A DNA stretch of 64,000 nt, taken from contig NC_080671.1 of NCBI RefSeq assembly GCF_030247195.1, positions 32,648,343 to 32,712,342 on the forward strand, given 5' to 3'. The position numbers and the translations under genes were made by a program. Below, one piece after another: positions 12,151-22,199 of this stretch. This DNA is from Topomyia yanbarensis (taxonomy: Eukaryota; Arthropoda; Insecta; Diptera; Culicidae). Below the pieces are notes generated by a model. The model was not told the DNA's origin and made no database searches. It saw nothing but the letters and a program-made list of their open reading frames with translations. The stretch's first letter is position 1. Every line of letters starts with the position of its first letter.

Positions 12151-13287
12151 GCGTTAAAATGACGCGAAACAAAAACTGCCTTCTCGGATGAATAGTTCTC
12201 AAACAAATTGAAATATTTTTTGTGTAGCACAGTACAAAGTATAGAGTGCACAGTGTGCACTTACTTGATACAGAAATTCAAAATTTGTGCAATTCAAAAA
12301 CTTATCATTTAAAAATAACAAGCGGGGTCGTGGGTCTTTTATATATTTCCTTATGTAAACAATAGAAATAATATAACGAGTTTAAATGGTTGTCCGGCAG
12401 ATCTCACGCAAGCGGTTAGCCATTGCACGTGGAAACCTGTTTACGAGGCGAGGAAATATTTTTTTCCTCACCAACTATGTTTTGGGAGGGGGGGATGTTC
12501 ACTTCTATCTCGCTATTGAACATTTGCGTGTCATCATCGTAGTTGCTGCCTTTATGTTCGCGACTATCTGATTTCTTCTTTGCTTCTCGCCCTCAATAAT
12601 TGCCCTTCCGAATGGATTCCATTTCTCCCAAAAGTGACATTAATCTGCGAGTAAGTGGTATCCGATCTTGTAGCGGAACATTGATTTTCTCATCGTCCGT
12701 ATATGGGAGGATCATATTTATAGCATTGTCACACACAACCATGTGTTTTAAGTTGTTCGAAATGAATGGTTTCGTCTGGGCTTATTTGTTGAGCGGTAAA
12801 TGCCTGACATGGTAGAACTCGATAAAGGCGGCTTCCGGAAGTCTAACCTCCATTTACTCCTTCAGAAAATGTTCCACATTATGAATGTTCTGTCCTATGC
12901 GAATCGTCAATAATTTTATAATCATCGTATTTGGCTGGAATACCCCTTGTTGCTGCTGCTACTCACTGATCTCGGCAGATTACTACAGCAACAATTATAG
13001 TAACAGTTTCTTTTATTCTTCAGACAAGGTACACCATATAAAAGGTACTATTTTTGTCGTTCGCTTCGCACTGGCTCGAGCAAAAGCATAAAGCACACTG
13101 AATTTCATGACCACTGCCTTTGGTTGTTTCGAAATAGCCTTCTTCAACTTTTTCTCAATAATTTGTTCATGCCAAATGAGCAACAAATTTTGTTAAAAGT
13201 CACCGGTTTTTAAAATTCATTTTTGAAAAATTTCGGGAGGGGCTTTAGCCCCCTAGCCCCCCCTCTGGCTACGTGCCTGTCGCTGAG

Positions 13288-14230
13288 CACAAAAATCATA
13301 TCCATTTTCTTTTTCAAAGAACCGTTTTTGTGATTTTTTAAAAAAGGTGTTTTTGAGCACTTTTTGCAGTTTTTGGTCAATATCTCAGGAATAAATCTTT
13401 CGATTAACACAAACGACTCACCATTCTAAAGGTATTGATGTGCCCATTCCAAAAATGTATAACATGCTAGGATAAAATATCAACAATTTAGGGTTAAGAG
13501 CAACCAAAGTCAAAAAAATAGTGCTTGTTAAAATTACTAATTTTTGTTGATTTTTCATAAAAAAAAATCAGCAAAAAAATTCTTTTAAAATCTTATGTGA
13601 CAGGCAAACTTCTCACATGAATTTTAAGCCTAAGATCACGAAAATCTGACAAAAACTGGTGATGTTATTAGTCACCGAGTGAAAATTGCTCTGTTTTTCA
13701 CATTACAGATAGTTTACAAGAAAAATGAAGTTACGAGAAAAAGTGTTTTCTAGATTAATTTTGGGTCGCTGAATACGAAAATAATACTCCATTTCTCTTT
13801 CAAAGAAGTTTGAGTTTAAAAAAAAAATTCTTTTGCTTCCGCTTTATTGTTTTTGCTCTATTTTTTAGAACAGAAAAATAATTTTTCTTTTTTTCAGAAT
13901 CTAATGTGACAGATTTTAACAATTTTAAGGTAATCGCGATAAGCTAAGAAGAAAGGTGTTTCCTCAGTTAATTTTGGATCGCTGAATACGTCCATTTTTT
14001 TTTTTCAAAGAAGCATTTTCAAGATTTCTTTGAAAAAGGTGTTTTTGGGCACTATTTTAGTTATTTGTCAATATCTTATTCTAATAGGATCCGATCGAAA
14101 CAGTTCGAAAGGCATTGATGTGCCCTTTCCGAAAATATATAATATGCGTTAAATCCAATGGTCACAAAAGTTGGATAAAAAATGTAGATGGTATGAAGCA
14201 CTGAGTGAAAATTGTAACTTTTTATTTTCC
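13288..14230 (+). repeat. Left arm of long inverted repeat, continued, with internal tandem copies
   Basis: AT-rich DNA that resumes the arm broken by the hAT insertion. The phrases TTTTTGAGCACTTTTTG and GATGTGCCCTTTCC, among others, recur inverted at 21420-21180. Within the arm a block starting near TTTTGGGTCGCTGAATACG recurs at about 13760 and 13976, so it is also partly tandem. It is non-coding. Confidence 0.6.
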
Positions 14231-14546
14231 GCACAATCATACTTTCGGCTGAAATAATCTTCTATACTTGATAGTTATTGTTTGTGTTGGGCACTGTCTT
14301 CTCGAGCCTGCATCCATCCATCCTGCGGCATTTGAATGGTTTTAGATATTTCATTGTACAACTAAGTGCTCTTTTTAAAATGTGGAAATATCGTTGAAAA
14401 AGTTTTGTTTTGTCTGTGGTGAGTACATATTTTACGAATTAAAGGAATTTTAGCTTTCTGCTTCAACAAGCTTCACAGCAGATTCTCAGTTTACAGAATA
14501 TTACGTGGCTAGTGCTACGATCGCACTGAAACTCCTTCCCAATAGG

Positions 14547-14557
14547 GACTCGAACAT
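14547..14557. repeat. Target-site duplication of I copy 2, 3' side
   Basis: GACTCGAACAT here is identical to 20937-20947 on the other side of the element. It directly abuts the poly(T) run, which is the element's poly(A) tail on the minus strand. Confidence 0.88.
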
Positions 14558-14982
14558 TTTTTTTTTTTTTTCAATTTGTTTATTTGATAAGGCACGTATG
14601 CGTTAGCTTAAAGGTGCCATTTTTTCATTGTTTTACATTTTGAATTTCTTAAAACTAGGGGGATACACATTTCAATATTATTTTGTTTTATATAATAAAA
14701 CTAAAAAAAAACTACAACTAACTTATACATATAAAAGAGGGTATAGTATAATATTCGTAAGATTTGGGGGACGGGTCATTTGTGTGTTCTTTGTATAGTA
14801 ATTCACTTTATGATTTTTAGAAGGGAGATTGTAGAAAAAATAATTATTAACTAAGCGGAACATTTTACAAGCTTATTAACTAGAGATAACTAGAAAGAGT
14901 GGTTCAAGATTAAGGGGAATTAATTAGGACTATTTTAAAGTAGTGGTACTGTTGCGCATTTCTTAACGAGATTAAATATTGT

Positions 14983-15381
14983 TCAACTAAAACTAGAAGA
15001 TAGGGGGGCACATAAATTTTGGGAAGATATTCAAGGGGAGAAGGGGGTGAAGTCATACATCTGTGTATCAGAGACATGGGAGGGTGGGTGGACAAGGCTG
15101 AAGGGGGGGGGGGGGGGTGAGATATAAACTTTCAGTTTCCGGCATCAGGAATTAACGGCCAGGATTACAGATTCGAATGGATTGATCAACTAACACTAGA
15201 AGATAGGGGGGCACATAAGTTTTGGGAAGATATTCAAGGGGAGAAGGGGGTGAAGACATACATCTGTGTATCAGAGACATGGGAGAGAGGGTGGACAAGA
15301 CTGAACGGGGGGGGGGGGATATAAACTTCAGTTTCCGGCATCAGGAATCAACGGCCAGGATTACAGATTCGAACGGATGTA
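14983..15381 (-). repeat. Tandem duplication in the 3' UTR of I copy 2
   Basis: Two direct copies of a roughly 200-bp unit (14983-15185 and 15186-15381) are over 90% alike by eye. Both begin TCAACTAA.ACTAGAAGA, and each has its own G-run (about 14 and 12 G on the plus strand). Copy 3 has a single, diverged equivalent. Confidence 0.85.
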
Positions 15382-15629
15382 TCAAGTATTGGGACGCCGG
15401 GCGGTTTTCCTCGAGCCGGCAGGGGTTCCTCCAGACGATTTCGTAGTACGGCTCAGATACGGATCGGGAATACACCGCGCTGCGCGTGTGATGTTGTACT
15501 GTAGATCTCGTGTTGTTAGTTCATTCGACAGATGTTTTGTCTCGTCTTGGAGTCGTATCAAACCATCGTTGGGGTACGGTAGGCGGAAGAGGGCACTTCT
15601 GGGAATGATAAGAGAAAAGATAGGGGCAT

Positions 15630-18600
15630 TTAAATTTGGATATTGATGGTTTTGAGGAACGTGTATATAAGGGACATGTAGAGAATATCGCGGCTTGCTA
15701 GTACATCTCGAACCGGGACATTGGGTGATCTTCCTCGGGCCCGAAGGGAATCGAATAGTTGAGATCTGGCAGAACAGTACTCGGCACATGCCCAGACAAC
15801 ATGTTCGATTTCGTGATAACCGTTGCCACAAGCGCAGATACCGCTATCCACGAGCCCAATACGCTGGAGATGTGCGTCCAGCGTGTAGTGATTGGACATG
15901 AGCCGAGACATCACGCGAATGAAATCCCGACCCACATCCATCCCTCTGAACCAAGGTTTCGTCGATACCTTAGGGATTATCGAATGTAGCCACCTTCCCA
16001 GTTCACCATTGCTCCATGATGTTTGCCAACTTTCGAGGGTTCTCTGATGAGTAATACTGAAAAATTCGCTGAAGCTAATTGGTCTTTCATATATGTCACC
16101 TTGTAAAGCGCCCGCCTTAGCTAAAGAGTCCGCTTCTTCATTACCTGGAATGGAGCAATGCGAGGGAACCCAAACTAAGGTAATCTTGTACGATCTTACA
16201 GACAAAGCACGCAGGCGCTCCCAGATTTTCCCCAGAAAATATGGAATGTGCTTTCTAGGTTTCATTGAACGGAGAGCCTCGATTGAGCTGAGGCTATCCG
16301 AGACAATAAAGTAATGATCGGTGGGCAAAGTATCAATGATCCCAAGGGTATACTGAATAGCAGCAAGTTCTGCGACGTAAACTGAAGCAGGATCATTGAG
16401 TTTGAATGAGGCGGTGAGGTTTTGATTGAATATACCGAAGCCAGTGGAGCCGTCGAGGCTTGACCCGTCGGTGTAAAACATCTTGTTGCAGTCGACTTCT
16501 CGAAATTTACTATGAAAGATGCTTGGGATCACTTGCGGGCGTATGTGATCCGGGATTCCACGAATCTCGTCTTTCATGGATGTGTCAAAGAAAACAGTTG
16601 AATCAGAAGCATGAAAGAGATTGACACGGTTGGGATAGTATGAAGAAGGATTGATATTTTGTGCCATGTAATCAAAGTACAAGGACATAAATCGGGTTTG
16701 AGAATTGAGCTCGATAAGCCTTTCGAAATTTGCAATTACTAACGGGTTCAAGATATCGCATCGGATGAGCAATCGATAGGAGAGTTCCCAAAATCGATTT
16801 TTCAGCGGAAGGACGCCCGCCAGCACTTCTAAACTCATCGTATGTGTCGAGTGCATGCAACCCAAAGCAATACGCAAACAACAATATTGGATTCGCTCTA
16901 GTTTGATGAAATGTATGTTCGCAGCGGAGCGGAAACAGAAACTCCCGTACTCCATCACCGACAATATTGTTGTTTGGTACAGCCTGATCAGGTCTCCTGG
17001 GTGGGCACCCCACCATGTTCCGGTTATTGTACGGAGAAAGTTGATCCTTTGCTGGCACTTCTGTTTCAGATACCTAATGTGACATCCCCAGGTTCCTTTA
17101 GAGTCGAACCAGACCCCGAGATATTTGAAAGTTGAAACCTGAGCAATAGTTTGACCCATTAATTGAAGCTGTAGTTGCGCTGGTTCACGCTTCCTTGAAA
17201 ATACGACTAGCTCAGTTTTCTCCGTGGAGAACTCGATACCTAGCTGGAGGGCCCAAGCAGACAAATTGTCCAAGGTATCTTGCAATGGTCCTTGCAGATC
17301 GACGGCTTTGGGACCTGTAATAGAGACCACACCGTCATCTGCAAGCTGCCTTAGCGTGCAGGAATTGACAAGACATTCGTCAATGTCATTCACGTAAAAG
17401 TTATAGAGAAGGGGGCTTAGACATGAGCCCTGGGGAAGACCCATGTAGCTAATTCGTGATGTCGATAAATCACCATGCGAAAAATGCATATGTTTTTCAG
17501 ACAGCAAGTTTAGCAAAAAGTTGTTTAGAGTCGGTGAAAGACCATGCTGGTGCAGCTTCTCAGAAAGAATTTTGATAGAAACTGAGTCAAAAGCCCCCTT
17601 TATATCTAGGAAAACTGATGCCATCTGCTCTTTGCTAGCATAAGCCATTTGAATTTCAGTTGAGAGCAACGCAAGACAATCGTTCGTCCCTTTGCCTTTG
17701 CGGAAACCAAATTGTGTATCTGACAGTAAGCCATTTGCTTCAACCCAATTATCGAGGCGAAACAAGATCATTTTCTCGAACAACTTTCGGATACAGGACA
17801 GCATCGCAATCGGTCGATACGAGTTGTGGTCGGAGGCTGGTTTTCCTGGTTTTTGAATGGCAATGACCTTCACTTGCCTCCAGTCATGAGGGACAATATT
17901 ACCCTCAAGAAACTTATTAAATAAATTCAACAAGCGTCTCTTGGCAGAGTCTGGCAGATTCTTTAACAAGTTAAATTTGATTCTGTCTGGCCCTGGGGCT
18001 TTATTGTTACATGATAAGAGAGCAAGTGAGAACTCCACCATCGAAAACGGTGTTTCGTTCGCGTTATTGTGAGGGGACGCGGCGCGGTAGATCTTCTGTG
18101 CCGGGGCGGAATCCGGACAAACCTTCTTGGCAAAATCGAATATCCAACGGTTTGAATATTCCACGCTCTCATTGGTACTGTTTCGGTTTCGTAAGCGCCG
18201 GGCCGTACTCCAAAGAGTGCTCATCGATGTTTCTCTCGTTAGTCCGTCGACGAACCGGCGCCAGTAGCTACGTTTTTTGGCTTTTATCAAACTCTTCATG
18301 CGCGTTTCCGCCATCGCGTACTGTCGGTAGCTAGCTGGCAGCCCGTCGTCCCGGAAGGTCTTATACGCAGCGGCCTTCTCCGCGTACACGTCTGAGCACT
18401 CTTTGTCCCACCATGGATTGGGAGGACGCCCGCGTGAATTCGCGTCTGGTACGCGTTTAGTCTGAGCTTGAATCGCGGTATCGAGAATCAAGCCAGCCAG
18501 GAACCCGTACTCTTCCTCCGGAGGAAGCTCTTGTGTCGATTCTACTTTTTCGGATATCGCGGACGCGTAGCTCTTCCAATCAATATTTCGTGTGAGGTCA

Positions 18601-19316
18601 TACGAAACATTGATTGTATTCGGTGGCCCTGAACCGTTAGCAATATTAATTACGATTGGCAGATGGTCGCTGCCGTGGGGATCAGAGACTACCTTCCACA
18701 TGCAATCTAACCGCAGCGATGTCGAGCAGAGGGACAGATCTAAGGCGCTCGGTCGCGCTGGAGGGACAGGAATCCGTGTCATTTCACCCGTATTCAAAAT
18801 AGTCATATTGAAGTTGTCGCAAAGCTCATGGAGTAGGGTAGATCGATTATCGTCATGAAGGCAACCCCATGCCGTGCCGTGGGAGTTAAAGTCACCTAAA
18901 ACTAGCCTCGGTGCGGGGAGGAGTTCCGCAATATCGCAAAGCCGTCGGTGGCTAACTGAGGCTCTAGGGGGGATGTAGGTGGAAGCAATGCAAAGTTCTT
19001 TGCCTTTAATTCTGGTTTGGCAAGCGACAACTTCAATGCCTGGTGTCGAGGGGAGGTCGATTCGATTGAAAGAATAGCACTTTTTGATCCCCAAAAGTAC
19101 TCCTCCGTAAGAGTCTTCTCGATCCAAGCGAATAATATTAAAATCGTGGAAGTGTAGGGTTATTTCTGAAGTGAGCCATGTCTCGCATAGGGCAAATGCA
19201 TCGCATTTCAAATTATTTAGTAAGATTTTAAACGAATCGATTTTCGGGATAATGCTTCTGCAATTCCACTGTAGAACAGTGATTAAATCCTTGACCTCGT
19301 TCGATGAATTAGCCAT
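15630..19316 (-). CDS. I-element ORF2: endonuclease-reverse transcriptase-RNase H (1228 aa)
   Basis: This polyprotein nicks the target DNA, primes reverse transcription from the nick and degrades the RNA template. Domains from the ATG at 19316 are as follows. The APE endonuclease is at about 4-225 (VLQWNCRSI, LCETWL, LGDFNSHG, GSDHLPIV). The RT is at about 470-720, with motif A FLDIKGAFD at about 569-577, LPQGSCLSPLL at about 627-637 and the catalytic LADD at about 658-661. The RNase H is at about 945-1070, with D950 in FYTDGS, E983 in AELAA, D1007 in SDSLSS, and H1053 and D1063 in the WVPSHC...NEEAD region. A terminal Cys/His cluster lies at about 1160-1180. The ATG overlaps the ORF1 stop by 8 bases. 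An upstream in-frame TTG is not a likely start. There are no stops or frameshifts. Confidence 0.93.
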   Translation of the reverse strand: MANSSNEVKDLITVLQWNCRSIIPKIDSFKILLNNLKCDAFALCETWLTSEITLHFHDFNIIRLDREDSYGGVLLGIKKCYSFNRIDLPSTPGIEVVACQTRIKGKELCIASTYIPPRASVSHRRLCDIAELLPAPRLVLGDFNSHGTAWGCLHDDNRSTLLHELCDNFNMTILNTGEMTRIPVPPARPSALDLSLCSTSLRLDCMWKVVSDPHGSDHLPIVINIANGSGPPNTINVSYDLTRNIDWKSYASAISEKVESTQELPPEEEYGFLAGLILDTAIQAQTKRVPDANSRGRPPNPWWDKECSDVYAEKAAAYKTFRDDGLPASYRQYAMAETRMKSLIKAKKRSYWRRFVDGLTRETSMSTLWSTARRLRNRNSTNESVEYSNRWIFDFAKKVCPDSAPAQKIYRAASPHNNANETPFSMVEFSLALLSCNNKAPGPDRIKFNLLKNLPDSAKRRLLNLFNKFLEGNIVPHDWRQVKVIAIQKPGKPASDHNSYRPIAMLSCIRKLFEKMILFRLDNWVEANGLLSDTQFGFRKGKGTNDCLALLSTEIQMAYASKEQMASVFLDIKGAFDSVSIKILSEKLHQHGLSPTLNNFLLNLLSEKHMHFSHGDLSTSRISYMGLPQGSCLSPLLYNFYVNDIDECLVNSCTLRQLADDGVVSITGPKAVDLQGPLQDTLDNLSAWALQLGIEFSTEKTELVVFSRKREPAQLQLQLMGQTIAQVSTFKYLGVWFDSKGTWGCHIRYLKQKCQQRINFLRTITGTWWGAHPGDLIRLYQTTILSVMEYGSFCFRSAANIHFIKLERIQYCCLRIALGCMHSTHTMSLEVLAGVLPLKNRFWELSYRLLIRCDILNPLVIANFERLIELNSQTRFMSLYFDYMAQNINPSSYYPNRVNLFHASDSTVFFDTSMKDEIRGIPDHIRPQVIPSIFHSKFREVDCNKMFYTDGSSLDGSTGFGIFNQNLTASFKLNDPASVYVAELAAIQYTLGIIDTLPTDHYFIVSDSLSSIEALRSMKPRKHIPYFLGKIWERLRALSVRSYKITLVWVPSHCSIPGNEEADSLAKAGALQGDIYERPISFSEFFSITHQRTLESWQTSWSNGELGRWLHSIIPKVSTKPWFRGMDVGRDFIRVMSRLMSNHYTLDAHLQRIGLVDSGICACGNGYHEIEHVVWACAEYCSARSQLFDSLRARGRSPNVPVRDVLASRDILYMSLIYTFLKTINIQI

Positions 19317-20631
19317 CGAAGGATACAATCGCTGAAAGGAGGGGCCATTTCGCAGTGAACTGCATCAAGAATGTTTTTACTGCGGGGAGAAAGCTTATCA
19401 AGATACTTTTAAGGGGGTCAGAAATGTTTAACGCTGTAAGAATACGGTCCACAATGTCAGAGAAATTTATTAAGCCAGCACTGTTTTCTTTCTCTGGCTG
19501 AGATATGGGAACACTTGGGGTTTTTGATGTTCCTGGAAGTGCTGGGAACTCCTTTTCTGAGCTCAGGTTACTGAGACCGGGAGCGACTTGCTTCGGTTTT
19601 GCACCAGTACTTCCTTGAGTAGTTATTTTAGGGGGACCATGAAGAGACACCTTCTGGCCTTTACGACGAAGCTTGGAAGAGGAAATGTTCTTCCTTTTTC
19701 TACTACTTCTAGGCACAGCAGAAGATGTTCCCTCCTGGGGTTCATCACAGTCGCCTTCGTCAGTAGACAAGTTGGTAAAGATGTTCGTAGAGACAGGTGG
19801 CGTAGCTATCTTAAGCATTTCTGCAAAAGATCGCTTAGAGCGTCCCTGAAGGGAACGCTTAAGATTTTCCTCGCACTGTTTGTACGCGGGACATGAAGGG
19901 AGATCATGTGGGTTTCCCCCACAGTAGAGACACTTTTCGACATCTCTACCACAGGAATCATCCGCATGATTCCCACCGCATTTCCCACAGCGGGCTTTAT
20001 TGCTACAATGGGAGGCTGTGTGTCCCAATTGTTTGCAATTAGTACAGTTCATGACCCGCGGCACAAAGAGGCGAACAGGTAGACGAACCTTGTCAAAAAG
20101 GAGGTAATTAGGCAGGGCAGAGCCGGCGAAGCTCACCCGATAAGAGTCTGAGTTGACGTATGTTTTCTTCCCGTCAGCTGCGACTGACGCTGAATGCAAA
20201 CGTTTGCATTCCAGTATCTTCACTGGCTTAAGCATGGGGTCTTTGAAACAGCCAGTCCCATATTTTAGCAGGTCCTCGCAATTCAGACTCGAATCGGAAA
20301 CGACCCCACTGACTTCAACCCTGCTAGCTGGAATATACACCCTGTACTCCCTCGTAAAGGGCTCGTATCCAGCAATATCGTTTGCCTGAGTTGAACTGTT
20401 AACCACCACCCGAAGCTTATCAGGCCGAATTTTCGATATTTCTGTCACGGCCGAATACCGATCCGTCAGAACTCGAGAAATCTGCAACAGATTCAAACAC
20501 TTTTTTTCTTTGGTCCGAAAGAAGATCACAAATGGCCCGGTGGCCGAGCTCGGATATACCTTGAGCCGGGGAGCCGATTTTATTTCGACGTCCATCTCAC
20601 CTTGAGATGAACCGCCGTCAGGGGAAGTCAT
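19309..20631 (-). CDS. I-element ORF1, gag-like RNA-binding protein (440 aa)
   Basis: The nucleocapsid-like partner of ORF2. It starts at the ATG at 20631 (MTSPDGGSSQ). The conserved central region at about 28-190 is shared with the other copies. Three CCHC knuckles lie at about 200-260 (CTNCKQLGHTASHC, CGKCGGNHADDSC, CLYCGGNPHDLPSC). A basic linker follows, then a hydrophobic C terminus ending AIVSFDG. It overlaps ORF2 in ATGGCTAA, a layout that suggests termination-reinitiation for ORF2 translation (inference from the overlap and from known I-type elements). The frame is intact. Confidence 0.92.
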   Translation of the reverse strand: MTSPDGGSSQGEMDVEIKSAPRLKVYPSSATGPFVIFFRTKEKKCLNLLQISRVLTDRYSAVTEISKIRPDKLRVVVNSSTQANDIAGYEPFTREYRVYIPASRVEVSGVVSDSSLNCEDLLKYGTGCFKDPMLKPVKILECKRLHSASVAADGKKTYVNSDSYRVSFAGSALPNYLLFDKVRLPVRLFVPRVMNCTNCKQLGHTASHCSNKARCGKCGGNHADDSCGRDVEKCLYCGGNPHDLPSCPAYKQCEENLKRSLQGRSKRSFAEMLKIATPPVSTNIFTNLSTDEGDCDEPQEGTSSAVPRSSRKRKNISSSKLRRKGQKVSLHGPPKITTQGSTGAKPKQVAPGLSNLSSEKEFPALPGTSKTPSVPISQPEKENSAGLINFSDIVDRILTALNISDPLKSILISFLPAVKTFLMQFTAKWPLLSAIVSFDG

Positions 20632-20936
20632 TTTTGCACGGGCCTATTGCCCAGTGCACGTTATTAAGACAACCAAGAAGGGGAAACGAAAACTAATACT
20701 TAGCTTGTGTATGTAACGGTATCCAGACGGCTTACTAGAAGAACACTGTTTCACTTCACTGACCGGCTAACGGTACTCAGAAACAGAAACACACAAGAAG
20801 GGAAAAAATACTGAAACCTCAACTAGGCGCAGAGTGTGTAAATAACCTTGAACGCGGATTAACACTATTTGTCGCTATAGAGTGTACGGACCGATGACAA
20901 AAGACTTCTATCTCGACTGAGTGCTCGATAACGAAT
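20632..20936 (-). promoter_or_regulatory. I copy 2 5' UTR with probable internal promoter
   Basis: I elements are transcribed from promoters inside their 5' UTR. This leader is 305 bases long. It shares with copy 3 the start ATTCGTTATCGAGC and a 30-base block at 20840-20869 that includes GTGTTAATCCGC, while the sequence between has diverged. Selective conservation of short blocks is consistent with promoter or regulatory function, which is inference. Confidence 0.45.
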
Positions 20937-20947
20937 GACTCGAACAT
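20937..20947. repeat. Target-site duplication of I copy 2, 5' side
   Basis: GACTCGAACAT, identical to 14547-14557. Confidence 0.88.
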
Positions 20948-21179
20948 TAGACGACTGGCGTATGAGACCAGTGCTACACCCTCTAAACCGCCGCACCAGG
21001 GCAGGGTCCGCTAAAATCATAAAATTTCCATTTCGCTCAATGTGCCATAGCATCAACATTTTCCATCCGATATTAGTGATATTAGACTTAAAATTAACGT
21101 AAACATATTATTTGTCGTCTTAGATTCTAAAAGGTCCGAAAAAAATTTCTTTTTCGGTAAAAAAATCTTTAAAAATGAT

Positions 21180-21585
21180 TAACTTTTAAAAATGGTCAAA
21201 AATGCACTTTTTTAAGCTTTGGTCGCTTGCAGCACTAAAAATTTTACATATGATCGACACATATTATATGTTTTTGGAAAGGGCATCTCGACACCTTTCA
21301 ACCTGCATATTGACTAAATTAATTGAATGATTTTGACACGAAATATTGACTAAAAACTACAAAAAGTGCTCAAAAACGAGTTTTTTGAGAAAATCACAAA
21401 ATCGCTTCTTTGAACAAAAAAATGAATATTGTTTTCGTGTTCAGCGACCCAAAATTAGTCTAAAAATACTGTTTCTTGAAGCTTCATTTTTCTTGTAAAC
21501 TAGTGTAATCGAGCAAAAAAATCTATTTCTTGAAAATTTTATAGAGACTATCCCCTTAAAAGTTCATACAAGCAAGTTCTTAATA
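21180..21585 (-). repeat. Right arm of the split long inverted repeat
   Basis: Read on the minus strand, this matches the left arm in order: GAACTTGCTTGTATGAAC, CTTTTAAGGGG, ACTAGTTTACAAG, TTTTGGGTCGCTGAACAC, TTTTTGAGCACTTTTTG, GATGCCCTTTCC. The two arms once bounded an element of about 2.1 kb, once the hAT and the I copy 2 insertions are subtracted. Confidence 0.6.
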
Positions 21586-22199
21586 GAAAAAAAAAATGAA
21601 AACGCTGCCATATTTCAACCGATTTTGATCATAAATAGGTCGTTGAATGCGGAATTAAATGTTCTCCCTAAATTTATATTTGAACAAAGATGCTTCCTAA
21701 TAAAAGTGTAGAGCAATTTTCATATTTATAATGAAAAAATCGCAAAATGATGGGTACTGTCATATTGTTGTCCCAAAATCGTATAGTACTTTTAATAATA
21801 GAGCATACCGTTGGAAAGGTTAATTCTTTTTCTTTCTAAAACGCTTTGAGAATTTAAAATCGGTTGAAAAATGATCACGTAGAAATTTTCGAGCTGAAAA
21901 TCCCGAAAAACGTTTTTTTTTTCTATATATCACGATTTTGAGAGCATATTAAATTGATCAAATGTGGTTTTGGGTTGAATTTGACGAGATCTACAACCTT
22001 CATCAGACCGCTTTAAAAGTACATTAATTTTTTAATTTTGTAGCACAGTGTAATTATCTGTTGTTTATGATCGTAGCAATCTATAGCGGGCTAGAATTGC
22101 TTGTAGAAATTTTATCTCAATTTCTTCTATATAATATATTCTAGAACATTTTCACTTTAAGATGTTCGAACCTGTTCTTGAGTATCCACTAGACGAAAG
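21586..22199. other. Gene-free AT-rich spacer
   Basis: No coding signal. Phrases such as ATCGGTTGAAAAATGATC and GACGAGATCTACAACC are typical of non-coding interspersed repeats, but no boundaries are visible. Confidence 0.4.

Larger units (their letters stand above)
9062..13279. mobile_element. hAT-superfamily DNA transposon, 4.2 kb, non-autonomous or decayed
   Basis: The ends are CAGGCCCGTAGCTAGG at left and CTGGCTACGTGCCTG at right, which are inverted complements. The octamer TCGCTGAG flanks the element on both sides (9054-9061 and 13280-13287), as expected for hAT. Subterminal sequence is G/C-rich (GGGAGGGGCTTTAGCCCCC near the right end). I find no intact hAT transposase: the interior is AT-rich with only short ORFs, a pogo-like remnant at about 11.0-12.15 kb and a 63-codon open stretch on the minus strand (12593-12781) of unknown origin. 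A related right end sits alone at 22200-22299. Confidence 0.85.
14558..20936 (-). mobile_element. I-clade non-LTR retrotransposon, copy 2, structurally complete
   Basis: A 6.38-kb element on the minus strand. It has a 5' UTR (20936-20632), an open ORF1, an open ORF2, a long 3' UTR, a 3' hairpin (GGCAC and GTGCC around a loop with AAGCTAACGCA) and a poly(A) tail at about 14571-14558. An 11-bp target-site duplication, GACTCGAACAT, flanks it. The 5' end starts ATTCGTTATCGAGC, close to copy 3. A 30-bp block (20840-20869) is shared with the copy 3 5' UTR with one mismatch and may be part of the internal promoter. Both proteins are full length with catalytic residues present, so it is a candidate for an active element. 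Confidence 0.93.

Noticed and set aside
9062..13279. Search for a hAT transposase in the 4.2-kb hAT element
   Set aside because: No RW or C-terminal dimerisation motifs were recognised in any frame, only short ORFs and a pogo remnant.
15377..20389. Many antisense ORFs of 60-150 codons across I copy 2, and likewise across copies 1 and 3
   Set aside because: They are shadows of the ORF1/ORF2 coding strand; the same antisense frames recur in the other copies for that reason only.
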